Positions 18,076 through 26,752 of a stretch of DNA of 64,000 bases are shown in pieces; the first letter of the stretch is position 1; each line of letters starts with the position of its first letter. The translations under genes and the position numbers were made by a program. The DNA is from Bacteroidota bacterium (lineage in GTDB: Bacteria > Bacteroidota > Bacteroidia > Flavobacteriales > Flavobacteriaceae). Location: NCBI GenBank assembly GCA_947447375.1, contig CANFJB010000002.1, positions 1 through 64,000 of the forward strand, read 5' to 3'. The notes under the pieces are model-generated. The model had not been told where the DNA came from. It searched no databases and saw nothing but the letters and a program-made list of their open reading frames with translations.

Positions 18076-19080
18076 TTAAGCATTAACTTCTTTAATGTGT
18101 TCTTTAATTTTATGTTCTAATTCGTCAGCCATTTCTGGGTTGTCTTTAATTAGAGCTTTTACAGCATCACGCCCTTGACCTAATTTAGTTTCACCATAAC
18201 TGAACCAAGAACCCGATTTTTTAATTATTTCAAATTCTACCGCTAAATCTAAAATCTCTCCGGATTTAGAAACTCCTTCACCGTACATAATATCAAATTC
18301 GGCAACTTTAAATGGTGGCGCAACTTTGTTTTTTACGACTTTAACTTTCGTTCTGTTTCCAATAACATTGTCACCGTCTTTGATTTGAGTAGAACGACGA
18401 ATATCTAACCTTACAGAAGCATAAAATTTCAATGCATTTCCTCCAGTTGTAGTTTCTGGACTTCCAAACATAACTCCAATTTTCTCTCTCAACTGATTGA
18501 TAAAGAAAACAGTACAATTTGTTTTACTGATAGTTCCAGTTAATTTTCTTAACGCTTGAGACATTAAACGAGCGTGTAATCCCATTTTTGAATCACCCAT
18601 TTCTCCTTCAATTTCACTTTTTGGAGTTAAAGCAGCCACAGAGTCAATTACAACAATATCAATTGCTCCAGAACGAATTAAATTCTCGGCAATTTCTAAT
18701 GCTTGTTCTCCATTGTCTGGTTGAGAAATAATTAAATTCTCAATATCAACACCTAATTTTTCAGCATAAGTTCTATCAAAAGCATGCTCTGCATCTATAA
18801 AAGCTGCAATTCCACCCGCTTTTTGAGCTTCGGCAATAGCATGTAAAGTTAAGGTTGTTTTACCTGAAGATTCTGGACCATATATTTCAATAACTCTACC
18901 TTTTGGGTATCCATTTACTCCTAAAGCTAAATCCAATCCTAATGATCCTGATGAGATTGTTTCTACTTCTTCAACGGCTTTGTCCCCCATTTTCATTACG
19001 GTTCCCTTACCATAAGTCTTGTCTAATTTGTCTAATGTAAGTTGGAGGGCTTTTAATTTGGCTTCTTTTTCTGAACTCAT
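18076..19080 (-). CDS. recA: recombinase RecA
   Basis: A 334-residue RecA from ATG 19080; an ATG at 19092 would add MKEK. I prefer the inner start because [20 protein letters not shown] is the usual flavobacterial N-terminus as I know it. Walker A is GPESSGKTT (68-76), Walker B is in [15 protein letters not shown], and loop regions follow ([20 protein letters not shown]). RecA forms filaments on single-stranded DNA for recombination, repair and the SOS response. No SOS-type operator was recognised upstream. It ends at the shared terminator. Confidence 0.97.
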   Translation of the reverse strand: MSSEKEAKLKALQLTLDKLDKTYGKGTVMKMGDKAVEEVETISSGSLGLDLALGVNGYPKGRVIEIYGPESSGKTTLTLHAIAEAQKAGGIAAFIDAEHAFDRTYAEKLGVDIENLIISQPDNGEQALEIAENLIRSGAIDIVVIDSVAALTPKSEIEGEMGDSKMGLHARLMSQALRKLTGTISKTNCTVFFINQLREKIGVMFGSPETTTGGNALKFYASVRLDIRRSTQIKDGDNVIGNRTKVKVVKNKVAPPFKVAEFDIMYGEGVSKSGEILDLAVEFEIIKKSGSWFSYGETKLGQGRDAVKALIKDNPEMADELEHKIKEHIKEVNA

Positions 19081-19226
19081 CTTTTCTTTCATTTAGTTTC
19101 ACTTATTTTTAGTAAAAATAGTGCTTTTTTTTGAAGTTGCAAGTGTGAATTAATAAAGAATTTAGAATCATAAAAAAAACTTCTGCAAAATAATAATTTC
19201 GTACTTTTGACCGCAATAATAAAGCA

Positions 19227-19961
19227 ATGGAAAAAATAATATCCTACCCGATTTCTATAATTAGCCTACTTCTGTTTTTGCTAACAATAGTTATTTTTCA
19301 TCCTATTCAATGGATTTGCTTTAATTTATTTGGCTACCAAGCCCATAAAAAAAGCGTTGATTACCTCAATTTTATTTTGCTCAGAATCGCACATTTATTG
19401 GGAATAACATTCAAAATCGAAAATCGAGAGTTAATTCCTAAAGGTGTCCCAATTATTTTCGTAGCCAATCACCAAAGCATGTACGATATTATCGGAATCA
19501 TTTGGTTTTTGAGAAGATTTCATCCAAAATTTGTAAGTAAAAAAGAATTAGGAAAAGGAGTTCCAAGTATTTCTTATAATTTAAATCATGGTGGATCGGT
19601 ATTAATTGATAGAAATGACCCCAAACAAGCAATTATCGAAATCAAAAAATTATCTGAATATATTGAAAAAACAAACCGATCGGCTGTAATTTTCCCTGAA
19701 GGAACGAGAACGAGAACGGGAAAACCTAAAGAATTTGCCAAAAGCGGATTAAAAATTCTGTGTAAATACGCGCCTTCAGCATATGTTGTGCCAATTACTA
19801 TTAATAATTCGTGGAAATTCTTTAAATTTGGCTTTTTGCCCTTCGGCCTCGGGATTAGAATAAAGTTTACTATTCACGAAGCAATTTCTGTTAAAAATTC
19901 AAATATTGATGAATTAACTAATATAACAGAAGACGTTATAATTAAAAGTATAATTACTTAA
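19227..19961 (+). CDS. 1-acyl-sn-glycerol-3-phosphate acyltransferase (second PlsC-type)
   Basis: A 244-residue PlsC-family enzyme with an N-terminal membrane segment (about 8-28), NHQSMYD at 81-87 and FPEGTRTR at 156-163, the last being closer to canonical PlsC than the paralogue at 17293. It probably makes phosphatidic acid. A -7 box TACTTTTG (19202-19209) sits upstream, but no TTG is correctly spaced. The acyl-ACP desaturase gene follows on the same strand after 55 bases, a sensible lipid-synthesis pairing. Confidence 0.9.
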   Translation: MEKIISYPISIISLLLFLLTIVIFHPIQWICFNLFGYQAHKKSVDYLNFILLRIAHLLGITFKIENRELIPKGVPIIFVANHQSMYDIIGIIWFLRRFHPKFVSKKELGKGVPSISYNLNHGGSVLIDRNDPKQAIIEIKKLSEYIEKTNRSAVIFPEGTRTRTGKPKEFAKSGLKILCKYAPSAYVVPITINNSWKFFKFGFLPFGLGIRIKFTIHEAISVKNSNIDELTNITEDVIIKSIIT

Positions 19962-20016
19962 TAAATTTGATTTGTAGCTCTAATAAATTTGGGCTATACA
20001 TCCAAAATAAAAAATT

Positions 20017-21003
20017 ATGTCAATAAAAAACATGCGTCTTGAAGTGATGCAATTTCTTGAAAAAAATGTAGACACTTTTGTAGACAATTACCTTATTCCT
20101 GTAGAAACTATTTGGCAACCAACCGATTTTTTACCTAATTCGCAAAGTGAAAATTTCTATGAAGAAGTTAGAGAATTAAGAGAAATAGCAAAAGATTTAC
20201 CTTACGATTTTTGGGTTACTTTAGTTGGTGATACCATTACGGAAGAAGCTTTGCCAACCTATGAATCTTGGTTAATGGACGTGGAAGGTGTTGATCAAGT
20301 TGAGGCTAACGGATGGTCTAAATGGGTGCGACAATGGACTGGTGAAGAAAACCGTCACGGAGATTTATTAAATAAATACCTTTATTTGTCGGGCCGTGTA
20401 AACATGCGTGAAGTAGAAATTACAACCCAACATTTAATTAATGATGGTTTTGATATTGGAACAGGAAGAGATCCTTACAAAAACTTTGTTTATACTAGTT
20501 TTCAAGAATTAGCTACTTATGTTTCTCATAATCGTGTGGCGCAATTAGCAAAATCGTACGGTGATAATAAATTATCTAAAATTTGCAAAATGATTGCCGG
20601 TGATGAAATGCGTCACCACCATGCTTATAGCGAATTTGTAAATCGTATTTTCCAGGTAGATCCAAGTGAAATGATGCTTGCTTTTCAATACATGATGAAA
20701 CAAAAAATTGTTATGCCAGCACAATTTTTAAGAGAATCAGGCGAGAAAATAAGCTCTGCCTTTGAACATTTTTCAGATTCTGCTCAAAGAATTGGGGTTT
20801 ATACAGCAAATGATTATGTGGAAATCATGCAAAAATTAATTGATAAATGGGAAATTGATAAAATTTCAAATTTAACTGACGAAGCTGAAAAAGCTCGAGA
20901 TTATTTGATGAAACTTCCTTCTAGAATGGCTAAAATTTCTGAAAGATTAATCATTCCACAAGAATCTCAAGTGTTTAAATGGGTTGAACCAGCAAGAATA
21001 TAA
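20017..21003 (+). CDS. acyl-ACP desaturase (soluble diiron type)
   Basis: A 328-residue protein of the plant-type soluble desaturase family (fatty acid desaturase type 2). Diiron ligands are visible as EENRHGD (110-116) and DEMRHH (196-201), with further glutamates near residue 76 and at 164. It uses O2 and reduced ferredoxin-like donors to put a double bond into acyl-ACP, adjusting membrane fluidity. Two TAAATTTG boxes (19962-19969, 19984-19991) lie upstream, neither with a properly spaced TTG. A terminator follows at 21023. Confidence 0.92.
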   Translation: MSIKNMRLEVMQFLEKNVDTFVDNYLIPVETIWQPTDFLPNSQSENFYEEVRELREIAKDLPYDFWVTLVGDTITEEALPTYESWLMDVEGVDQVEANGWSKWVRQWTGEENRHGDLLNKYLYLSGRVNMREVEITTQHLINDGFDIGTGRDPYKNFVYTSFQELATYVSHNRVAQLAKSYGDNKLSKICKMIAGDEMRHHHAYSEFVNRIFQVDPSEMMLAFQYMMKQKIVMPAQFLRESGEKISSAFEHFSDSAQRIGVYTANDYVEIMQKLIDKWEIDKISNLTDEAEKARDYLMKLPSRMAKISERLIIPQESQVFKWVEPARI

Positions 21004-21022
21004 TAAAACAACTTAGTATACT

Positions 21023-21068
21023 AAATGTTGGATTTTGAAGAAACTCTTTAAGATTCAACATTTTTTTT
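21023..21068 (+). terminator. hairpin terminator after the desaturase
   Basis: AAATGTTG (21023-21030) pairs with CAACATTT (21056-21063), with partial pairing inside the arms and a run of T to 21068. The long loop makes it weaker than others here. Confidence 0.65.
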
Positions 21069-21080
21069 AAATATTATTTT

Positions 21081-21734
21081 ATGACAAATCAAAATCTAAT
21101 TAACGATACGATCGCATTTGTAAAAAAAGAGCTTGAAAATGCAGAAGGTGGTCACGATTGGTTTCATATAGAACGCGTATATAAAAATGCTGTGCTTATT
21201 GCAAATGGAGAAAATTGCGATATTTTAATAGTACAATTGGGTGCTTTACTTCACGATATCGCCGACAGTAAATTTCATGACGGTGACGAAAATGTGGGTC
21301 CAAAAAAAGCTAGATTGTTTTTAGAAAGTAAGAATGTTCCTGAAAAAACGATTACTAATGTGGTTAACATTATTGAAAATATTTCCTTTAAAGGCGGTCA
21401 TGAAACCAGAAAATTTAGTTCATTAGAATTGGATATTGTTCAGGATGCCGATCGTCTAGACGCGATTGGAGCGATTGGAATTGCTAGAACTTTCAATTAT
21501 GGCGGATTCAAAAACAGAGTAATTTACAACCCAGAGATTAAACCAAATCTCAACATGAGTAAAGAAGAATATAAAAATTCGGATGCTCCCACAATTAATC
21601 ATTTCTATGAAAAATTGTTGCTTTTAAAAGATAAAATGAACACTAAAACCGGTAAAGAAATTGCGAACCAACGTCACGATTTTATGGAACTATTTTTAAC
21701 TCAGTTTTATGCGGAATGGAACGGTGAAAAATAA
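21081..21734 (+). CDS. HD-domain phosphohydrolase
   Basis: A 217-residue HD-superfamily protein of the YedJ type. Metal-binding residues are seen in GGHDWFHIERV (H25, D26, H29), LLHDIADSKFHDGD and IVQDADRLDAIGAIG. These enzymes hydrolyse phosphate esters; the substrate is not known. A terminator separates it from the desaturase, and it ends 1 base before the convergent enoyl-CoA hydratase. Confidence 0.85.
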   Translation: MTNQNLINDTIAFVKKELENAEGGHDWFHIERVYKNAVLIANGENCDILIVQLGALLHDIADSKFHDGDENVGPKKARLFLESKNVPEKTITNVVNIIENISFKGGHETRKFSSLELDIVQDADRLDAIGAIGIARTFNYGGFKNRVIYNPEIKPNLNMSKEEYKNSDAPTINHFYEKLLLLKDKMNTKTGKEIANQRHDFMELFLTQFYAEWNGEK

Positions 21735-21735
21735 T

Positions 21736-22518
21736 TTATTCTCCTTTAAAATCCGGCTTTCTTTTTTCTAAAAATGCCGTCGTTCCCTCTTTAAAATCAG
21801 CGGTTGCGAAACATTTTCCAAATGCTTCAATCTCCGTTTTATACCCATTTACGCCTTCTTTAAAATTGGCATTTATGGCTTTTATGGCATAGCCAATTGC
21901 AACTGGAGAATTTTTACTGATTTTTTGTCCCATCTCCTTACAGAAGTCCAAAAGGGTTTCTTGTGGAAGAACATAATTAACTAAACCATAGGCCTTTGCC
22001 TCTTCTGCATTTAACATTCCAGCAGTAAGAATCATTTCCATGGCTTTCCCTTTTCCAACTAATTGTGGTAATCTTTGCGTTCCTCCATAACCTGGAATTA
22101 CACCAAGGGTAACCTCTGGCAATCCCATTTTGGCGTTTTCAGAAGCCACTCTAAAATGACAAGACATCGCTAATTCTAATCCTCCGCCCAAGGCAAATCC
22201 ATTAACTGCGGCAATTACCGGTGTAGATAAATTTTCAATTAAATCGAATAATCCTGTTTGTCCTTGTAAAGCCAAATCGGCTCCTTCACTTTCAGAAAAA
22301 TGAGCGAATTCTGAAATATCAGCACCTGCAACAAAAGCTTTTTCGCCACTTCCTGTTAGAATTATTACTCGAATTTCTTTGTTTTTTTCCAAACTCGTGA
22401 ATGCGTGTTGCAATTCGATAATCGTTGCTTTATTCAAAGCGTTCAATTTTGTAGGACGATTTATTGTTACTGTCGCGCTGTTTGTTTCTTGAGAAACTAA
22501 GATATTTTCGTAGTTCAT
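21736..22518 (-). CDS. enoyl-CoA hydratase/isomerase (crotonase family)
   Basis: A 260-residue crotonase-fold protein. The oxyanion hole is formed by AFVAGADISEF (61-71) and NGFALGGGLELAM (106-118). Both catalytic glutamates of true hydratases are present, E115 and E135 (GLPEVTLGVIPGYGGTQRL), so it is likely to hydrate 2-enoyl-CoA in beta-oxidation or amino-acid breakdown. It is the last gene of a minus-strand run after the histidine kinase, 11 bases away. Confidence 0.92.
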   Translation of the reverse strand: MNYENILVSQETNSATVTINRPTKLNALNKATIIELQHAFTSLEKNKEIRVIILTGSGEKAFVAGADISEFAHFSESEGADLALQGQTGLFDLIENLSTPVIAAVNGFALGGGLELAMSCHFRVASENAKMGLPEVTLGVIPGYGGTQRLPQLVGKGKAMEMILTAGMLNAEEAKAYGLVNYVLPQETLLDFCKEMGQKISKNSPVAIGYAIKAINANFKEGVNGYKTEIEAFGKCFATADFKEGTTAFLEKRKPDFKGE

Positions 22519-22529
22519 TTTTGCTGATT

Positions 22530-24002
22530 TTATGAATTAATTATTGGTAAAGAAACGGTGAAAGTCGCTCCTTTTCCATATTCTGTTTCAAATGTAATTG
22601 ATCCTTTATAATTTTCAATAATATTCTTAATAATTCCTAATCCCAATCCCATTCCGCTATTTTTGGTGGTGAATTTAGGTTCAAATATTCGATCAATATT
22701 TTCGGCTTCAATGCCAATTCCATTATCTTTTACCAATATAAGAACGTTGTTTTCTTCTTTCTTTACCGATACTAAAATGGTTTTTTCCGATTGATTTTCT
22801 GGTATTGATTGGATCGCATTTTTAACTAAATTAGTAATCACACGAATCAATTGAGCGCGATCCATTTTAGAAATAATTTCTTTTTCTTCGCTTTCAAATA
22901 CGATATAATCTTCATTGAAAATATCCAATGTCAATTCAACAACATTTACCACATTTAAAGTTTCGTTTTGTTGCGCTGGCATCGATGCAAAATTTGAAAA
23001 CGCTGACGCAACTGAACTCATGGTGTCAATTTGCTGGATTAAAGTTTTAGAATAATCGTTTAGTTTTTGCTTTAAATCTGGGTCGTTGGGATCAAATTTT
23101 CTTTGGAAACTTTGTACCGTTAATCGCATTGGCGTAAGCGGATTTTTAATTTCGTGAGCGACCTGTTTCGCCATTTCGCGCCAAGCTTCTTCTCTTTCGC
23201 TTTGGGCCAATTTTAAGGCGCTTTCCTCTAATTCATTCACCATTCCGTTATAAGCACGAATCAACAAATTGATCTCTTTGCTATTTGCTTCAAGCACAAT
23301 TTTCTCGTTTTTCTGGTCTAAACTAGTGTCTCGTAACTTGTCAGAAATTGTTTTTAATGACTTGGTGATATAGGTTGAAAGGAAATAGGCAACTCCAAAA
23401 GCAATAACCAACATGAACGCGTAAACCTGTCCTAGTTTGATCAAGAAATTTTGTAGTTCTGCTTCATAAAAACTATCGTCTTCCACATACGGAATGTTTA
23501 AAATTCCTAGTGGTTTAAACTTTTCATCTTTAATAATACTATAGGAAGAACGGTTTTTTACTCCGTCGATATTATTAATGTCAACGTATCTTTTTTCAAT
23601 GGAAGATTGAACCAATTTCAATATGTATTTCGGAATCGGAGGCGCAACGGGATCTACAGAAAAAGAAGCTTTTGACGATTTTAATAATTTTCCGTCCAAC
23701 CCAAAAATATTGATTTCTAAACCGTGGATTTGAGACAATTCATGGATTTTATCTTTAAAAATCAAATCTAAATTATTGGCCGAAAGTGGATAGGTTGTAT
23801 TGGCAAGGACATAATTTATATGTTCGTTAATTGCCATTTCCTTACGTTCTAAACGCTCTTGATGGTAAACTTTGGATTCGTTTTTAAACTGAATAATCGA
23901 AATGGAAGCCATTAAAATAGAAGCTATCAAAACCAATACAATCATCGATAGGAAAATCCTAGTTCGAAGTGAAAGCATTGACATTTTGAATTTAGCTGCC
24001 AT
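22530..24002 (-). CDS. sensor histidine kinase (HAMP, HisKA, HATPase)
   Basis: A 490-residue membrane kinase. Transmembrane helices are at about 14-36 and 190-211, enclosing a periplasmic sensor region of about 150 residues. A HAMP-like linker follows (212-262), then the H-box AHEIKNPLTPMRLT with phospho-accepting His283, and an ATPase domain with N box (TNLVKNAIQS), DNGIGI and GMGLGLGI. It resembles NtrY-type kinases. No response regulator is next to it, so the partner is elsewhere. It lies 3 bases after hemJ in the same direction, probably cotranscribed with hemH-hemJ. Confidence 0.92.
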   Translation of the reverse strand: MAAKFKMSMLSLRTRIFLSMIVLVLIASILMASISIIQFKNESKVYHQERLERKEMAINEHINYVLANTTYPLSANNLDLIFKDKIHELSQIHGLEINIFGLDGKLLKSSKASFSVDPVAPPIPKYILKLVQSSIEKRYVDINNIDGVKNRSSYSIIKDEKFKPLGILNIPYVEDDSFYEAELQNFLIKLGQVYAFMLVIAFGVAYFLSTYITKSLKTISDKLRDTSLDQKNEKIVLEANSKEINLLIRAYNGMVNELEESALKLAQSEREEAWREMAKQVAHEIKNPLTPMRLTVQSFQRKFDPNDPDLKQKLNDYSKTLIQQIDTMSSVASAFSNFASMPAQQNETLNVVNVVELTLDIFNEDYIVFESEEKEIISKMDRAQLIRVITNLVKNAIQSIPENQSEKTILVSVKKEENNVLILVKDNGIGIEAENIDRIFEPKFTTKNSGMGLGLGIIKNIIENYKGSITFETEYGKGATFTVSLPIINS

Positions 24003-24005
24003 AAT

Positions 24006-24551
24006 TTACGACTTGTTTTTCTCTCGAATTCGTTTGTACATTTTAAATCCTAGCATTATTATTATTGAAAAAAGGAAGATTCCTACCACCCCATAAATCC
24101 AGTTGAAAGCATTTTTTAATACAACTAAAAAAACAACTGCAAACAGAATTATTGTCGCCCCTTCATTCCACAAACGCATAAAATTAGACGTATATTTTAC
24201 TTCGTCATTTTGCAATTCTTTATAAATGGAATGGCATTTAAAATGATAGATAAACAATAAAACTACAAAAACTAATTTTACTTGCATCCATGACATTTCT
24301 AAAAAAGCAGGATTTAAATGTAATAATGAAAGCGCAAATACAGTTGCTAAAATCGCACTTGGCCAAGTAATAATGTACCACAATCGATACGTCATTATCT
24401 TGTATTGTTTTTGCAAAATCTCCTTTTCAGGCGATGGCTTATCGTTGGCTTCAATTTGGTAAACAAATAGGCGAACAATGTAAAAAAGCCCTGCAAACCA
24501 TGTGATTACAAAGATGAGGTGTAGCGATTTTAGGTAGTTGTAGTATTCCAT
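24006..24551 (-). CDS. hemJ: protoporphyrinogen IX oxidase HemJ
   Basis: A 181-residue four- to five-helix membrane protein of the CopD/HemJ family. The N-terminal SLHLIFVITWFAGLFYIVRL carries the conserved His in helix 1, and the Lys/Arg-rich end of helix 4 matches HemJ. HemJ oxidises protoporphyrinogen IX to protoporphyrin IX and contains heme b. The assignment is strengthened because it directly follows hemH, the next step of the pathway, with a 13-base gap, and no HemG or HemY is present here. Confidence 0.87.
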   Translation of the reverse strand: MEYYNYLKSLHLIFVITWFAGLFYIVRLFVYQIEANDKPSPEKEILQKQYKIMTYRLWYIITWPSAILATVFALSLLHLNPAFLEMSWMQVKLVFVVLLFIYHFKCHSIYKELQNDEVKYTSNFMRLWNEGATIILFAVVFLVVLKNAFNWIYGVVGIFLFSIIIMLGFKMYKRIREKNKS

Positions 24552-24564
24552 TTACTAAATTATA

Positions 24565-25581
24565 TTAATTTTTGGCCCAATTTTCAATCCAATTCGCAAC
24601 AGTCTGGCACCATTCGTCACCATCATTCATACAAGGAATTGCCATGAAATTTTCCCCACCGTGCTCTTTGAATTCGTGGCTGGCTTCCATCGCGATTTCT
24701 TCTAAAGTTTCCAAACAATCCGATACAAATGCAGGAGTTACCACGGCTAAATTCTTAATTCCTTTTTCTGGCATTTTGTTCACTTCCACATCAGTGTAAG
24801 GCGTTAACCATTTGTCACCAGCCAATCTAGATTGAAAGGTTTGGCTGTATTTTCCTTCTGGTATTCCTAAGTATTTCACCACTTGTTTTGTCGTTTCATA
24901 ACATTGGTGACGGTAACAAAATTCATGCGCTGGTGAAGGCGTGTTACAACAAGATCCATCGATTTTGCAATGTGATTTTGTGATGTCCGTTTTACGAATA
25001 TGGCGCTCCGGGATTCCGTGATACGAGAACAATAAATGATCGTATTCAAATCCTTCTAAATGCTTTTTGATAGAATTGGATAAACTTGAAATGTAATCTG
25101 GTTTGTTATAAAACGCAGGGACAATGGTGAATTTCATTTCAGGAAAATATTTTTTTCTGTGCTCTTCGGCCAATTCTAAAATGGTAGTTGTAGAGGCCAT
25201 CGCGTGTTGAGGATATAACGGAAACAACATTACTTCGTCAACTCCTTTGTCTTTCAATTCTTGCAATCCTTTTAAGATGGACATTTTACCATAACGCATC
25301 GCTAAACCGACAGGAATTGAAGATAATTGCTGAACTTTTTTCTGCATCCTTTCAGAAATTACTACCAATGGCGAGCCTTCTTCCCACCAAATTTTTGCGT
25401 AAGCGGCAGCTGATTTCTTAGGTCTTGTTTGTAAAATAATTCCACGAACCAATAATGCACGAAGCAAAAAAGGAACATCAATTACATATTTATCCATTAA
25501 AAATTCATCCAAATACGGCTTAACATCTTTTGGAGTTGGGCTTTCTGGAGAACCTAAATTGACTAATAATACACCTTTCAT
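24565..25581 (-). CDS. hemH: ferrochelatase
   Basis: A 338-residue ferrochelatase. The catalytic histidine is in FSYHGIPERHI, and YRHQCYETT with SRLAGDKWLTPYTD follows. CCNTPSPAHEFC adds several cysteines in the region where some ferrochelatases bind a cluster, but I cannot claim one here. It inserts Fe2+ into protoporphyrin IX to make protoheme. It is the first gene of a likely hemH-hemJ-kinase run. An inverted repeat at 25601-25621 lies just upstream. Confidence 0.95.
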   Translation of the reverse strand: MKGVLLVNLGSPESPTPKDVKPYLDEFLMDKYVIDVPFLLRALLVRGIILQTRPKKSAAAYAKIWWEEGSPLVVISERMQKKVQQLSSIPVGLAMRYGKMSILKGLQELKDKGVDEVMLFPLYPQHAMASTTTILELAEEHRKKYFPEMKFTIVPAFYNKPDYISSLSNSIKKHLEGFEYDHLLFSYHGIPERHIRKTDITKSHCKIDGSCCNTPSPAHEFCYRHQCYETTKQVVKYLGIPEGKYSQTFQSRLAGDKWLTPYTDVEVNKMPEKGIKNLAVVTPAFVSDCLETLEEIAMEASHEFKEHGGENFMAIPCMNDGDEWCQTVANWIENWAKN

Positions 25582-25600
25582 ATTTTTATTTTTATTTATA

Positions 25601-25621
25601 AAAGTAAATTAAACTTACTTT
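25601..25621. promoter_or_regulatory. inverted repeat upstream of hemH, possible operator
   Basis: AAAGTAA (25601-25607) and TTACTTT (25615-25621) are a perfect inverted repeat with a 7-base spacer, about 20 bases before the hemH ATG. A regulatory role is inference; AT-rich DNA gives such repeats by chance. Confidence 0.35.
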
Positions 25622-25651
25622 CTATTATTATGATTTACTAATTATTTTGAA

Positions 25652-26524
25652 TTATGTGTTGGGATTGATTGCCATCAAATATTTTTTTGGCGTGGTCGCA
25701 AATTTCTTTTTGAAAGCGGCAATAAAATGACTTCCCGTACTGTAACCAATTTTCAAACCAACTTCATTTACATTATAAGAACCGCTGTCCAATAATTTAC
25801 GAGCACATTCCATTTTGTAATCAAAAAGAAAGCCATAAACGGTATCCCCATAAATTTGTTTGAAACCCATTTTTAATTTCTTCAAATTCAAACCTACTTG
25901 GTCAGCTAATTCTTGTAATCCTGGTGGTTCTGCCATATTTGCAATAACAATTTCCTTCGCTTTTTTAATTTTCATGACATTTTCTTCGTCAATTAAAAAC
26001 GGACATTGCTCGGCATTTGGATCTTCTGAACGATTGAAATACAAACTCAACAATTCATATCCTTTACCTTTATAATAGAGGTTTTTAATGTTTGGATGTA
26101 AATTATAATGAAACAATTGACTCAATACAATTGCCATTGAAGGGCTGATATCACTTTCGTTGTAATATTTTTTATCTTGGTTTTCGCCACTTAAAAATGG
26201 AATATAACTGGCTTCAGTAGAAAATAAAGCGTGAAATTTTTTGATCGAAATGATTACAGAAATCACCCAAGTTTGAGGTTCCAAAAACAAATTTAAAGGC
26301 AATTCTTTTTGAGGATTATAAAGCAAAAGCGCTTTTTCTTCCTTTAAATCCAAGGTGTAATTTCCTTGGTTAAAAATAAATTTCGCTTTTCCTTTTATTC
26401 CAAAATGAAATTGGATTAGCCCTTGACTGATTTGTTTTTCAACATGAAAAGGTTCATTTTCATCATTTTGAAAGCGAATTAAGATAAAATCATCTTCAAT
26501 TTTTATTACTTCTTGAGAACCCAT
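25652..26524 (-). CDS. AraC-family transcriptional regulator beside hemA
   Basis: A 290-residue regulator. The N-terminal half (to about 190) has no recognised ligand domain but begins with a beta-rich region reminiscent of PchR-type regulators (GLIQFHFGIKGKAKFIF). The C-terminal part (about 195-285) holds the two AraC helix-turn-helix motifs, ending in VGLKIGYSTGSHFIAAFKKK. It is divergent from hemA and upstream of hemH, so regulation of heme or iron genes is a fair inference. A palindrome at 26568 and two CAAAAATA -7-like boxes lie upstream. Confidence 0.87.
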   Translation of the reverse strand: MGSQEVIKIEDDFILIRFQNDENEPFHVEKQISQGLIQFHFGIKGKAKFIFNQGNYTLDLKEEKALLLYNPQKELPLNLFLEPQTWVISVIISIKKFHALFSTEASYIPFLSGENQDKKYYNESDISPSMAIVLSQLFHYNLHPNIKNLYYKGKGYELLSLYFNRSEDPNAEQCPFLIDEENVMKIKKAKEIVIANMAEPPGLQELADQVGLNLKKLKMGFKQIYGDTVYGFLFDYKMECARKLLDSGSYNVNEVGLKIGYSTGSHFIAAFKKKFATTPKKYLMAINPNT

Positions 26525-26567
26525 AGCGATATTTTTTTTATTAAAAAAACACTGATTTGATATCTTT

Positions 26568-26592
26568 TTTATTTAGAATGCATCTAAATAAA
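26568..26592. promoter_or_regulatory. palindrome between the AraC-type gene and hemA, possible operator
   Basis: TTTATTTAGA (26568-26577), spacer ATGCA, TCTAAATAAA (26583-26592): a perfect 10-bp inverted repeat. It lies in the 228-base divergent gap, 44 bases from the regulator start. The size and symmetry suit a dimeric repressor such as Fur or the AraC-type protein itself; which one is unknown. Confidence 0.5.
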
Positions 26593-26696
26593 CTGCCTTA
26601 AACTATACTAATTTAGTACAAAAATAGAAATATTAATGCAAAAATAACGAATTAAAGCCGAAAAATCTCTTAGCGACACAAATAGTCCTTTAAGCG

Positions 26697-26728
26697 TTGT
26701 TTTTATAAAAACTATAGATATAATTTTG
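26697..26728 (+). promoter_or_regulatory. flavobacterial promoter for hemA
   Basis: TTG (26697-26699), 21 bases, TAATTTTG (26721-26728) match TTG-N17-23-TAnnTTTG. The expected transcript start is about 26735, which excludes the in-frame TTG at 26726 as the hemA start and supports ATG 26753. Confidence 0.65.
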
Positions 26729-26752
26729 CTGAACTTTATTGAAAGTCAATTT

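Noticed and set aside
26726..26752. TTG start for hemA
   Set aside because: It overlaps the -7 box of a full-consensus promoter, so it should not be in the transcript; ATG 26753 fits.
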